A stretch of 64,000 nt of DNA from Odontocerum albicorne (lineage: Eukaryota > Arthropoda > Insecta > Trichoptera > Odontoceridae). The notes beneath the pieces were generated by a model. It saw nothing but the letters and a program-made list of their open reading frames with translations, was not told the origin of the DNA and did no database searches. The DNA is taken from positions 35,111,199-35,175,198 of the forward strand of contig OX463849.1 in the NCBI GenBank assembly GCA_949825065.1. Direction: 5' to 3'. Every line of letters begins with the position of its first letter. Position 1 is the stretch's first letter. This document shows positions 11,640-23,329 of the stretch, one piece after another. The position numbers and the translations under genes are program-made.

Positions 11640-12165
11640 TCAGCATTTTTCTTTCAGGTTCTTCTTCTTAGAGTCGTTATCCTCGACTAAGTTTTGAACT
11701 TGGTGCACTACCTGTCTCCATCCCTCCCAGCCGTGAGCCATATTGAATGAAGCGCTGTTAGAAGATCTCGTTTACTCTTTTATTTGGTTTATTCAACTCA
11801 TAGAACACCTTTATCTTGCTCGCTTTATCTCAACTATCCCATGATCACCATCTTCTCCAGGATTAAATCTTTCTTTCTGGCAACTTACCTGAAGCTTGTA
11901 AGGATTATTTTCCTGCATATTGTCGAAAGTTTTTTTCGTAATCTTCAATTCTTAGATGATATAGACATTGGTGGTCACATCTCGAAAGCATATATCATGC
12001 TTCTTCTTTCTCGTCCTCCATGTTTCCTCTCCATACAGTGCGATGAACAATACTACAGATTTAACTATATGGAGTTGGTTCTTCTGAGTAAAGACCGGTT
12101 GATATATATCTTCGTCAGAATTTGCATAGCTCTCTTTGGATCACTACTTCACATACTCTACTACT
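11640..12165 (-). mobile_element. RTE-like LINE C-terminal relic
   Basis: The minus strand reads KSVVLFIALYGEETWRTRKK, the degenerate RTE motif (S/V)xxxxxLYG(C/S)ETWTLRK that precedes the FEMWxxRRM segment. Downstream it carries GEDGDHGIVEIKR and FNMAHGWEGW, both out of frame with the first part. The 129-codon plus-strand frame across 11784-12173 is antisense to this relic and should be ignored. Confidence 0.7.
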
Positions 12166-12514
12166 CGAAATGAGAGCACTTAGGCTTTTAAGAGGTAAAG
12201 ATAAACTCTTAAACCCCTTAAAAGTATATGGTTAAGTTAATTCTAATTAAATAGTTTAGTACTTTAGAACAATCAAAAATTTATTTCTTTTAACATTTAA
12301 TCCAATTTTCAGATATTCGTTGAAATGTCATATTCTTTATTATTTTGTATGATAACTTTCAATATATTTATATTGGTGATTTGAACATTTTGAAGATCGT
12401 GATAGGGAGAGAACATTGTCTACGGTCCTATTAATTTAACCGTCGGGTTTAGAACCATTGGAGTAGGTACAAAACTCGCGGTTTGCCATGGCAATTGTTA
12501 ACCATTCTTCCTAA

Positions 12515-12680
12515 CACATAAAAAGACAACAACCCTCGCACACGTCTGGCGCGTATGAGTATTGTAGGCAAACGAACAATTTTATAAGACCGGGACCAAC
12601 TTTTTCACCACCGGGAAACGAAACCGACACCCCAAATGGAAGTCAAGCATCTTACCTACTAAACCTCTAAAGTCGTCAAA
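12515..12680 (-). repeat. SINE-A2: tRNA-like head with alternative body
   Basis: On minus, a tRNA-like head (A box near TTAGTAGGTAAGATG, B box GGTTTCGTTTCCC) is followed by a body containing the complement of 'caaccctcgcacacgtctgg'. That body also occurs at 2212-2295. The same kind of head therefore sits on two different 3' bodies in this genome. Confidence 0.6.
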
Positions 12681-13404
12681 TAAAAAAAATATAAGTTTTA
12701 ATAAGAACAGAGAAAGGAGCAATCAATTAGTGTTCATTTCAATGTATTTCTTCTAATAATGTTTGAAAAACATAATGTATCAAAGAAAAATAATAATCAT
12801 TCACAAATAATATACTCCAGGGAACACTGTAGATTTAATAGAATAGAGAGTAAAACACGAGTTGTTTTATTTGACCGATGTGAAGAGATGATTTGGTCCA
12901 CGGTGTTTTACCGCTCCCATCACGTCCTTTCTCCTCAGCTTCTCCCCATCCTGCACCCCTTGTATCGAGATACTCGGTCAGACGGGGTGCAGCTGACACA
13001 AAAAGAAAAATTATGATTTTAAATAATACTATATTTTTCCCTTTGTATCCTAAATTTGTCTGACAGCATTTAGTAAACTATTGTTGGAAGATCTGATGTA
13101 AGTAATTCTCAAAAGGAGTTTTTTTTTAATTGGTACATACCAGTGGTTCGCTGCCTCTTTCTATTGGTGATAAACCTGCTAGCCACAAGTACACGCACCA
13201 CTCCTCCGGCGCGTTCATATCGTATGCATGCATCATAACTATCATTAATGAAATAACACCTAAATAAAAATGCAATATACTCCTTGTTTGGCCAGTTCAC
13301 ACACACATAAATCCTGCAACATTCACCAAACAAATTCTGCAAGAACCAGGAGAGAACCGTGAATTGAAGATGCAGGGTCTTTTATTGTGGTCAAAAATAA
13401 AAAA
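12681..13404. other. No gene; GC-richer patch
   Basis: 12880-13000 ('gtcctttctcctcagcttct') and 13140-13220 are less AT-rich and look single-copy. An 85-codon plus frame at 12759-13016 has no recognised domain. Confidence 0.4.
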
Positions 13405-13485
13405 TACCATATATGTATGAAAGACAACGAATACCATATATGTATGTAAGACAACGAATACCATATATGTATGTAAGACAACGAA
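13405..13485. repeat. 27-bp tandem repeat, three copies
   Basis: The unit 'taccatatatgtatg' plus '(t/a)aagacaacgaa' occurs three times with at most one mismatch between copies, a young local amplification. Confidence 0.9.
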
Positions 13486-13894
13486 TCACAGTCACTGATA
13501 TGACGAAAACAATAACCATTGAAAGTAAAACTTGAAAGGTGACCACATCATATGCCCAGATACAGGGTGAAGGGGTGTAAACGGACCTTAAAAGACCGCT
13601 TAGATCAGATCAGAGGGATTTTAAAACAGCGTTATACAAGTCATATATTTGTTTATTTATCCCCAATTTGTGAACAAACAAATAAGGCGTGATTTATAAT
13701 AAGGAGTAATATATAGGTAATTGGTCTACTAGAAGTATTATGACTTTTGGTTTCCATAATGACAAAAAATTAACATATTTTTCCTCACTAAATGACAAAA
13801 AGTTAACATACTCGTATTTTACATCACAACGGAAGCAAAGTACTGAGAAAAAAATGTAAATGTAATAATTATAAAAATATTTATAATAAAAGGA

Positions 13895-13985
13895 TAATTT
13901 ATATAATATATCGCTGAGTAGAGAGCAGACTGCGATCAAGAGAGGGCGCTCTTACTCGGGATTCAAACTTACTTCCTTTCCCGTA
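13895..13985 (-). repeat. Family C fragment
   Basis: 'gagagcagactgcgatcaag' and 'gcgctcttactcgggattca' resemble the family C start and, inverted, the piece at 1840-1890 ('atcccgagttagagcgccct'). It is short and degenerate. Confidence 0.4.
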
Positions 13986-14039
13986 TATGTATATGTTTAA
14001 AAAACAGATAATATATGTTAAGAAAAAAACGAAAAAAGG

Positions 14040-14118
14040 TTTCTTAGTAATTCGTCTTATCAAGGGAAGACGAATTACTAAGAAATATGATAGTAATATG
14101 ATAGAAATATGATAGTAA
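14040..14118. repeat. Perfect 19-bp inverted repeat plus short tandem repeat
   Basis: Positions 14040-14058 and 14067-14085 are perfectly complementary (arm 'ttcttagtaattcgtctt' with one more flanking pair) around an 8-nt loop. Immediately after come three copies of about 12 bp, 'atatgatagtaa' and variants. It lies within a family H segment next to SINE-B. Confidence 0.85.
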
Positions 14119-14168
14119 CACATTCAGCTTTAGGTGGAGTGTTCTATATGTTAAATGATGTAAAATTA

Positions 14169-14482
14169 ACGTCGTCATTGCTAGGCCTCGTAGTCGAGGA
14201 TGCGTTCGCCATTCCGATATTAACTCACTTGGAAAGCGAAGCTGTGCCGTGGAGATTTTGTTTCATTCTTCTTTGTGAGCCGCTGCAGACAATCAAACTC
14301 GCCGAACACATCACTGTACGTTTGAAATAATAGATATAACCGAAGTCATAGGTAACGTTATACCCCCGAATATTAGGTGGAATAAATGGCTCTGTCATTC
14401 GAGAGGAGTAACACAGCGCAGGGTTCGAACCAGTGATTTTCCGCACCGAAGTCCTGTGCTTTATCAAGCGACCATGTACCTC
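14169..14482 (-). repeat. SINE-B, near full length
   Basis: On minus it begins with a tRNA-like head (ATGGTCGCTTGATAAAGC, B box GGTTCGAACCC), continues with GTGTTACTCCTCTCGAATGA and 'CCTATGACTTCGGTTATATC', and ends near AGGCCTAGCAATGACGACG. The mid-body segment with 'catgcc' seen in other copies is deleted. SINE-B is independent of SINE-A in both head and body. Confidence 0.85.
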
Positions 14483-15164
14483 AAATGATAGACGCAAGTT
14501 GACTTGAGTAAAATTAGTTTATAATTATTTTTAAACGTGTTAATTAAACCTATAAATAATTTGTATCTTGTATTCATCCGCCAAATAAATAAAGAGCCCT
14601 TTAAAATTTTCAATTATAACTTCAGTTAAAAATATGAAGAAAAATACAGTCAATCAAGACGTGAAAATGACCGAAAATATTGGTTGGTACCAAGTTTGTT
14701 TATGTCATGTATTTGGATAATTTAAATTTAAAATTTTTAAAATTGAATGCTTAATAAAAAATACGCGTAATTTGACAATAAAATGCTTAGAGATTATCCA
14801 TCCAAAATAATAAAAAGACCATTTCCCTTCCTTAACATTTTTACCCCGATTCGCTCTCTTTTCCCTGAAGAGGGCTCATGATGAACGTGTCTAAGTGGAT
14901 GAACGGGAATATTTATTAAATAGACAACACTTAGATCATGGTGGAGATTTTCCTCTTCGGAGATTCCGTCGCTTTTTTCACAAAAATATAATAAAAAATA
15001 CACGAGTGCTTTTAATGGGGTGTGGACATGATGTTATCATCATGGAAAAGTGGATAACATCATCTAGTCATATGGAGTACTTTTTGCTTATTGAAGTAGG
15101 AATACAAAAAAAAATTAAGAAAGATTTTTTTATTTTAATTGCTGTTAATATTTAAAATCATTAT
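14483..15164. other. No recognised gene or element
   Basis: AT-rich; 14815-14960 is modestly GC-richer. A few short frames overlap here with no domain. Confidence 0.5.
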
Positions 15165-15375
15165 ATGGTATGTCTTCCATGACATGAGTAAGAGGAAGAA
15201 AAGTAAACTGAAAAGATATGGAAACGTGAAAAGAATGAATGAAGATAGACTAATAAAACAAATATACAGTGCAATTGTGAGTGGAAAGCGTTGTACAGGA
15301 AGGCCAAGGAAAGTATGATGGGATCAAGCGAATGATATTTAGAAAAACGTAGAAATAACAAGTGAGAGAAAACGG
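15165..15375 (+). mobile_element. RTE-C LINE relic, truncated
   Basis: RTE-C landmarks run in order: 'gaagaaaagtaaactgaaaa', 'gaatgaatgaagatagacta', 'caattgtgagtggaaagcg', 'ggaaggccaaggaaagtatg', 'gggatcaagcgaatgatatt'. It stops just before the palindrome and mariner remnant, which suggests the mariner rearrangement cut into it. Confidence 0.75.
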
Positions 15376-15387
15376 ACGAAACAAAAA

Positions 15388-15451
15388 GACCGCTTAAACC
15401 ATATTATTCATGAAGAATGAGATATTCATGAATAATATGGTTTAAGCGGTC
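15388..15451. repeat. Perfect 27-bp palindrome arms with 10-nt loop
   Basis: Arms 15388-15414 and 15425-15451 are exact reverse complements ('gaccgcttaaaccatatta' starts the left arm). The right arm is part of the mariner transposase coding frame (the DEDRLNHI codons), so the left arm is an inverted copy of transposon sequence at the breakpoint. Confidence 0.95.
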
Positions 15452-15843
15452 CTCATCGAAGTCCACTGGTCGTGCGGAACGCTCCATGTCTTTCAGATCG
15501 AAATTACCGTCTTTGAAACGCAAAAACCATCGACGAGCTGTCCTTTCATTCATAGCATCTTCTCCGTACACTTCGCAAATATCGCGAGCAGCTTTGGCAG
15601 CTTTATTCTTTCGATTGAACGCGAACAGAAGGAGGTGTCGAAAATGCTCACTTTCGTCTGCTTGCCATTCCATTTTGAAGGCTTGTAATCAAATAAAATA
15701 ATATATGTAACGTAAAAGCAAATACAATATCTTATAGAGCAGAAAATTTTCTTTCGAATGACGTATAACATTTACCATTTTGTTTTACTTTTAGTGCTCA
15801 TTTTTCAATTGGAAAAAAACGGACACACTTTATGTTAACACCT
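15404..15843 (-). mobile_element. mariner 5' fragment with transposase N-terminus
   Basis: The minus-strand frame from 15673 encodes EHFRHLLLFAFNR, KAAKAARDICEVYGEDA, ERTARRWFLRFKDGNFDLKD and ARPVDFDEDRLNHI. This is the N-terminal helix-turn-helix region of a mariner (SETMAR-like) transposase, with ERSARPV in place of the usual PRSGRPV linker. All catalytic residues are missing. Upstream lies an untranslated leader and a putative terminal inverted repeat start (minus AGGTGTTAACATAAAGTG) next to a TA at 15843-15844. The other end is lost at the palindrome. Confidence 0.85.
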
Positions 15844-16073
15844 AATATATTAATTTATCAAATAAAAAAAACATAAACCAAAAAATATTACTATTCTTTG
15901 ATTGATTGCCTTACAAATTTTAATTGTTTAAATTTACATTTTTAACGCATTATTTTCCAAACATCACCAACTCACTTCTCGCTTTGTGCTATTAGCTTAT
16001 ACTTTACTCCCGAGGCATAAGATATAGATAGGGTTACCTAGATAGCAAATTCGTATTTTTAGTTCGAATTCAA

Positions 16074-16195
16074 ACGCAAAATTGCACTAATCGCTCGTAG
16101 ACGGTGGTTTTGTACATTTTCAGTTGGTCAACGATCTTGCGTGCCATAGAAAGCTGAATATTTTCAATGAAAGCCTTGATTTGGTCACCCATTAA
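16074..16195 (-). pseudogene. Possible transposase N-terminal helix-turn-helix fragment
   Basis: A short minus frame from the ATG at 16193-16195 reads MGDQIKAFIENIQLSMARKI then VDQLKMYKTTVYERLVQFC before a stop. The K-T-T-V-Y spacing resembles the HTH of Tc1/mariner-type transposases. No catalytic region follows and the call is tentative; it could be chance. Confidence 0.3.
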
Positions 16196-16199
16196 TGAT

Positions 16200-16819
16200 A
16201 ATACACCTCACGCAACATAACATACACTATATAAACATTATGGAATTTTTAAACCACCTTTACTCGCACACAATTGTCTACTGCATTGTCGTTATACATT
16301 GGACATGTCTTTTTTTGTGTTTGTGTCGCATTTTAACCAAAAAAAAAAACAATTTGTTTAGTTTCATCTTCAAAACGATGTCAAAAAAATATCTCGCCCA
16401 ATTTGGATAAACAATGGCTGAAAGTGTGCTTAACGTTTTATAATTAGACACATTCGGCACGTTTAAAATTAAGTCAACAAATTTTGTCGTAATGACATCT
16501 ATCCGAGAAATATATATAACTACAATACTTCAGAACAACATATTATTTCATCTTCGTCTTTCAAATTCCTCTCGTATTCGGAGGTTGGTAATCATCATAA
16601 CTATTCTGACCTTGTATAAAAATTACAGATGGAATAAATTTTTACGACCGAAATTTTTTTGTGTTGTGGAAATATTATTGTTTTTATAGTATTTAAATAG
16701 AACAGTTTTTTAAGTTAAAAGTGAAGGGAAAATATTAATTATTTTATACAACTTCATGTTTGTGATATCAAGATTTGAGAATTTCTATAATAGTTATCTT
16801 TATTCCTTTACATGCAGGA
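16200..16819. other. AT-rich stretch, nothing recognised
   Basis: Several short frames rich in I, F, L and K occur; they carry no domain and reflect base composition. Confidence 0.6.
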
Positions 16820-17345
16820 TAAGAATACGACACTATCTGATCCATAGAAAAAAAAGATGATGGAGTGAGGAGAAATAAATGGGTGAGGAGCAGCGGCAGC
16901 TGGTCTAGAGGTGCGCTGGTGCGCTGAACCGGTGAAATAATTAAATTATATATTCACAAACATGACTACCAAAAATGTTAAATATTTGTATAGATTAAAT
17001 ATGTTTAAAAATACTGACAAATAGTACGAGTATTTTTATTCACGTTAAAATTTTAAAAAATTAAATTAAATCCTTTCAAATTGACCGGCCAAGTTTGCCA
17101 ATACTACCGGAGCGATCTCCAATACGCACCGGAAGGAAACGCAAATTCATATAGGGCAGACAAAGTACAGTAAACCGTGAGACAGCGATATTTCATATTC
17201 GCTCAGCGTCTCGAGGTGCGTTGGTGCTCAGCGTACCAGCGCACCTCGGGACCAACCGCCGCTGGAGGAGACCCTGGACCATATTTTCTTTAAGTGTCCC
17301 TACGTGATGTATATAACGTTTACTCAATTACAGTTGTCTCCGGTC
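16820..17345 (+). mobile_element. LINE C-terminal relic interrupted by a MITE
   Basis: Joining the bases before 16891 to those after 17264 gives a plus frame reading MGEETLDHIFFKCPYVM. This is the E-E-T-(L/I)-x-H-I-F-x(2)-C-P motif found after RNase H in I/Jockey-group LINEs. Upstream and downstream parts are too decayed to read far. Confidence 0.65.
16891..17264. mobile_element. 374-bp MITE with ~37-bp terminal inverted repeats
   Basis: The left end CAGCGGCAGCTGGTCTAGAG and the reverse complement of the right end CAGCGGCGGTTGGTCCCGAG continue alike for about 37 bp with five mismatches. GAGGAG occurs directly on both outer sides (16885-16890 and 17265-17270), consistent with a target duplication. 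It carries no transposase. The CAG(T/C)...GCGGC-like ends resemble the hAT at 36924-38489, so it may be a non-autonomous relative. Confidence 0.8.
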
Positions 17346-18369
17346 CATTCAACATGCCCCACCAACTCCCACTAAATTCTTCACTAATTTGTAGTCACAT
17401 ATCTGAATTTACTGTACAAAACTCATAAAATATTTCATGCTAATGTGGTTTCTTACATATTCTTACACTACTTTTTTTTCGTTTATATTATTACTGTCTC
17501 AAATCATCTTCTTTAAAGGATGGAGTCCCCTATTAACTAATTTTCTTTTAATTTCTCTTTTTCAATATCTAGCTTTCGTTTTTTTAAACATCTAGATAGA
17601 CATTAACAAACAACTCTGTACACCGAATACTTTATTATACAAGTAACTTAAATATTTATTTACACATGATAAATCTAACGAATTTAATGCTCTCCAGCTA
17701 TCCTCTTTGAATAAAAAAAACATATCCAATTGCAAAATTCGCATTCATTTATGTCGTGGCATTTTTTTATGTTCTCCCATTCGGAACGGATATCCTCATT
17801 TATCCGTCTTCTTTCTGTCGGGCGGGCCAGATTAATCATTCCTCACTGTCCCGCGTCCTGCAGGCGACCCTCTCTAAATTTCGCGAAATGGGGTGAAAAC
17901 TGGACCGATACGTTTTTTATACTCCGATTCGTTAAATAAATAAACAAACATTACTGATAAGGGGCGTCTTAACAGTTGTAAATTAAAAAAAAAATTCTTC
18001 GCGTTTCCTTGCTTAAAATTTGTTTATTTTCAAAGGAGTCTTTTGAATTAAATCGTTTACAAACTTTTTACAAAATTAAAAATAATTTTGAATGTGTTTT
18101 TCGCATATTATTTGTTATTTAAATGTTAATACATTCTTTAAAAGACAAAAAAACGTTTGTTAGTTCATCAAAGTCGATATTTTGCTCGGAGTGTCGGTCC
18201 GATTTTTGGACACCTTACTCCTTCATCGGGCGTGTAGAACGGACTTGGGAATTATTTATTTTTTTGGATAGTTTGGTGGGGGTGTTAGAAATGGGGGGGG
18301 GAGAACGCTGTGACTTTAAAATAGTTGTACATAGATAAATATGGGGGTAAAATAGAAACCTTAGGAAGT
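17346..18369. other. No gene; GC-richer island at 17740-17930
   Basis: The island contains 'cattcatttatgtcgtggca', 'ccagattaatcattcctcac' and 'gtcccgcgtcctgcaggcga', is surrounded by AT-rich DNA, and matches nothing else here. The homeodomain-like ATTAATCATT core is compatible with a regulatory element, but nothing proves it. The rest is featureless. Confidence 0.4.
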
Positions 18370-18850
18370 CGGGGGGTGGTTCGAAGCATTTGTTTCGGCC
18401 TTGGGTGAATAAGATTTGCGTTCGCATCGTAGTCCGTGAGTGAGCTGATTAGGGGGTTCGGGTGACTCGAGAGAGAGCTGTAGAACCTCTCGGCCAGAGA
18501 GATCGCGTATTCTCGAGATCGTGTATGGTGGGGAGATCTAAGTCTTCGTGAAGCAGCTTGTTGCTAACAAAGTAGGGCGCATCCATAATGGTGCGCATTG
18601 CCTTGTTTTGCAACACCTGGAGTTTTCGAATGTGGGTTTCGGCCGCATGGCCCCAGACCGGGATGGCCTACGTCATCTGAAGACGTATGATAGTCTTGTA
18701 CAAGTTTAACTTGATACGAGGGGACATCTTACTGTATCTGCCCAAGAGTGGTGAGAGGGCTTTCAGAGTGTCGTACGATCTCCCGGTGATTTTGGTGGTG
18801 GGCTTTTTTCAGGACAGCTTCGCGTCGAGGTTATTTGAACGTTATTTGGG
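18370..18850 (-). mobile_element. Jockey-like LINE reverse transcriptase C-terminal relic
   Basis: The minus strand reads SYDTLKALSPLLGRYSKMSP, then IKLNLYKTIIRLQMT, a stop, AIPVWGHAAETHIRKLQVLQ, NKAMRTIMDAPYFVSNKLLH and EDLDLPTIHDLE. A frameshift then leads to AERFYSSLSSHPNPLISSL. This is the classic end of Jockey-clade reverse transcriptases (PVWG.AA.THI..LQ..QNK.LR...(D/N)APW(F/Y)V.N). Two in-frame stops and one frameshift make it dead. Confidence 0.9.
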
Positions 18851-19389
18851 AATGGAATTAAATTAATAAATTCAGTATTAAGTCAAATAAAAAACCAGCT
18901 GATTCTATGATATATTATTATGAAAATGAAAGATAGTTAACCACAGTATTTCAGCCACTGTTTATCCTAATTGCTATGGATAGTAGCGTCGTTTTGAAGA
19001 TGGATGAAAAGGTTTCATAACGTGTAGTGATGATAAATCGTAAATATTTTCATTAAACTTTTGAAAAAACCCTCATGTAAGGACAATCGCCACCCGCTCC
19101 GCTCTAATGTTGGTCACTTAATCCTCCGCTGACATTTCCTCCGGCCGCCATACTGTTCCGTACGTCACATTTCCCTCGCTTTTCCGCGGGAGGCTACACA
19201 CAGCACTAGCACTAAGGCCTACACACTGGAACACAGCGGGAAGCATAACCATAGAGGATAAATTACATTTGAATATTTTTTCTTTCTATGGTCAAATTGA
19301 TTATGGTTTTTTCATAAGGAAATTTATTCACAATACATGTTTTAAGGTACATTTTTGAAGGCACTTCAACAAATTTAAACATATCATAC
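18851..19389. other. No gene; GC-richer island at 19080-19250
   Basis: The island runs from 'caatcgccacccgctccgct' through 'ctccggccgccatactgttc' to 'cacagcactagcactaaggc'. It stands out sharply from AT-rich flanks, has no open frame of note and no copy elsewhere in the window. Candidate conserved non-coding element. Confidence 0.4.
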
Positions 19390-19790
19390 AATCATGCCAT
19401 GTTCATTTTGACATAGGCAGAAAGGACAAATCTCCATGCATTTCTTTCCATGCACACATATCTTGCCTCGTCCACATATACCATATACATGCTCTTCTGT
19501 TTCTCATACTTCTTATCTTTGCCTCAGTCAAATTTCAAAAATTGTTTCGTTCCACTTTTTCCTCAACTTACTTTTTCATCGGTTTCCGTTAATTTTTTCA
19601 TATTTTTTTTTTTGTTTCATAAGTCTTTCAATGTGGCCAAACCATTTTAAGATTCCTTCCTTAACAATGCTTAAACATCCTTTTTTAAGAAACAGTTATC
19701 TTATATCCAATCATATTTTACTCCGTCGAATACTGTACCACCCGATTTTCTACGTAAGAAAGGCATTTCTAACGAACATCAATGAAAAGA
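19390..19790 (-). mobile_element. RTE-C LINE relic
   Basis: The antisense of RTE-C is recognisable: 'aggcagaaaggacaaatctc' (terminal part), 'ttgcctcgtccacatatacc', 'tgtttctcatacttcttatc' and 'aatgtggccaaaccatttta' (antisense of the RWFGHxE block). The plus frames of 127 and 66 codons are shadows of it. Confidence 0.65.
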
Positions 19791-19794
19791 AAAA

Positions 19795-19865
19795 AATACA
19801 GTTACAAAAAGTGGAATAAACAGTGTTTGATAAAACAAATTACAATGTCTTTAAACCTTCACATT
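19795..19865 (+). repeat. Penelope-like tail, single copy
   Basis: From 19800 about 60 bp ('agttacaaaaagtggaataa', 'acagtgtttgataaaacaaa') are nearly identical to the right arm of the inverted repeat at 53863-54022. The hammerhead-like core seen there is absent here. Confidence 0.75.
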
Positions 19866-20339
19866 GTGAATGCCTTAACTATAAATAATATAGAACTGTT
19901 TAAAATAAGAGGAAGAAAAATGTCGATTTCCACTAACTATCTACTTATGCTTATGTTTCACCCCACGCTGACAATAGGACAGTGGATTACAGAATACTAA
20001 CAAAAAATAAAAATATTTTTCCACTAAACGGTCTCCCACAAAAATATAAAGAAATAGTAAATTGGAAACTCCCTGATGGGATTTTGATGACGCGATCCAT
20101 CACACCGAATTTATCAGCGGAAATATTCCGCTTGACATTTTCATTCCAAAGGAATATAGATTTCTTATGAATTGCTAATCTCATATATCCATGAGTTTAG
20201 TCCCATGGTGTTGACTGGAAGATTTAATTGAAAATTTTGTACTTGAAATGAAATTTTAATTGACACATAGGAAGTGACTTCCAACAAAATTTAAACTCAC
20301 ACCATCTTTGATATGTATAACACTACACTGTTGTTGTAT
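19866..20339. other. No recognised gene or element
   Basis: A slightly GC-richer segment lies at 20030-20150 ('ccctgatgggattttgatga'). Overlapping frames of 62 and 65 codons on opposite strands carry no domain. Confidence 0.45.
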
Positions 20340-20520
20340 ACCAGGCATCCCGTCAGGTTGTACTGTATACAATAACAGCTATTCTGTATACAACATCGGC
20401 TCTCTTTTAACCAACTTTTTTTTTAGACTAAACACTTTTTTTATATTTTGGTTACAACGTGAATTGAATCTGTAACCCCCTGGTTACAAAACGTTTTATC
20501 GACTGAACCATGGAGGACGT
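20340..20520. repeat. SINE-A fragments in opposite orientation
   Basis: 'cccgtcaggttgtactgtat' on plus matches the SINE-A 3' tail. 'cgtgaattgaatctgtaacc' to 'ttatcgactgaaccatggag' at 20458-20515 is the antisense tRNA-like head. They are probably two separate decayed copies. Confidence 0.5.
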
Positions 20521-20939
20521 AAAATATATTCTAAAAATTTTATTATTTCGAATGTCATGGTGCTGGATTTTTTTTACTTTAATTGAACTTTGAAGAAAAG
20601 GAAATTAGTTCGACAATTTAGGTTCTATTGGTATAGTTGAAACATTAACTTAAAAAACATTTACATATTTCTTCAGATATAGTATATATTTTTCATGGGC
20701 TCCATTATTTCCTTCCGTTTCATATAGATTGATGATATTGTTAAGTTTTTTGTAAATCTCAAAACACTTGAAAAAAATAAGTATTTCTATGGATAGGAAA
20801 CTATCAAAAAGGTTATCCTGCCATGAAACAAATTAAAAAATCTCATCCAATTTTCCTTATAATGTGTAGAGTTTTTTAAAGCTCGTAGTAATGTTTATTT
20901 CATCCACAATCGATGCTAACCTCAAAGTAATGATCTACA

Positions 20940-21105
20940 ATTTTTTTCATCAGCTAAAAACCGTAGGACGACCTAGGAGTTGCGGGTTTAATTCCCGTTG
21001 GAAACCGATTCTTTTAAATTATCCCAGTCTGGTTTTCGCTTAAGACCTCTTCAAAATATTTCTGTTAGTTGAAAAAATTACCATATGCCAATAATATATA
21101 GTTTG
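20940..21105 (+). repeat. SINE-A copy
   Basis: Landmarks on plus: 'gttgcgggtttaattcccgt' (B box), 'cccagtctggttttcgctta', 'agacctcttcaaaatatttc' and the decayed core 'attaccatatgccaataata'. The A box region is poorly kept. Confidence 0.75.
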
Positions 21106-22184
21106 TAATATGCACAACGAAAGTACGAGTATAATAAAAATAGAATCTGTCAAAAAAAATTGTTACTAATTTAGCAATATATCTAAAAGAACGCGTATGT
21201 ATACGTAAACAAATGTACAATTTAACCGTGATATTCGTTAGAAATATAATTTGATTATAATGTTTAAAAAATTGATAATTTCAACTTTTATTTCAAAAAA
21301 ATATTTTCATCACTTATTCTAAAATAAATAACCCACAATAATAAAAAAAACTCATTTTATATTACTAGAGACAACAAATTATAATACTCGTGTACCATAA
21401 TTGAAATTGTGCACATATCCTAAAAAATGGCAAAAAAGTGTTCAAATATCCTGCACCTCACGATATTCCCAAACCAGTTACCAAAATTAGCATCCAATAA
21501 TTCTTCATGCGTAATCTGAATCGACTACAGAAAGTTCGTTCATCATTTATCTGATTAGATCCCGTATCAGCTTCGCTCGCTCAATCATTGTCCCGATTAC
21601 TAAATACCGAACACCATTGATGGGGTGGGTTTGGGTGGGTGGCGACCGTCCAAACTCAATAAGACCGGAAGAACGGAAGTCTGGCTCATCCCTCGTACTT
21701 GTTTGCATTCGATACGATTATTCAATGACAAACTTATTCGAAAAAAAACGTTATTGTCCATGGAAAGCGTTTTTTTTTCATTTTCTCAGATAATAATTAC
21801 AACTTAACGATGTTAATTTTGTTTCGCACTTTAATCATTGAAATTGGTATAATTAATTATTTGCAATATATATGTATTTTTTTTTTTTTGAAAATATACA
21901 ATCCCTCCAAACTAGGATGATTTATGCTACCATATAAAAATGTATGCATTTACAGTCCACCAATTTACAAAAAAAAGAAGAATTTAAACGACAGTAGAAA
22001 TAAAAATGCAAAAAATTAAGACAAAAATTAAAAATATATAAATATTAATAATAAGATAATATTTAATTAAAAACGACAAAAAATAAGAACCCCGGTTAAA
22101 AAGTGTGTGATAAAAAATAACGTTTATATAATAAAACTTATAATTAAATATTAATTATAAAATATATTAAAACTGATGTATTTA
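21106..22184. other. AT-rich DNA with GC-richer island at 21480-21720
   Basis: The island includes 'gattagatcccgtatcagct', 'tgatggggtgggtttgggtg' and 'ggcgaccgtccaaactcaat', and is apparently single-copy. Both sides are extremely AT-rich. Confidence 0.4.
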
Positions 22185-23254
<1,070 letters not shown>

Positions 23255-23329
23255 AAATTATTTGCTGGACGGCTTATTCGAGTAAGAAATGTCTTTGATT
23301 TAGCGTAAAAATAGTACTTTCTGGATTAA

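Noticed and set aside
11784..12173. 129-codon plus frame
   Set aside because: It is antisense to a recognisable RTE C-terminal relic (LYGEETW motif on minus).
18215..18427. 71-codon plus and 70-codon minus frames
   Set aside because: They overlap the end of the Jockey-like relic in the wrong frame or strand.
19436..19819. 127-codon plus frame, and similar frames at 31171-31542 and 49686-49997
   Set aside because: All are antisense to RTE-C relics, whose minus or plus sense motifs (FGHVERM, SGRPRKV) are clear.
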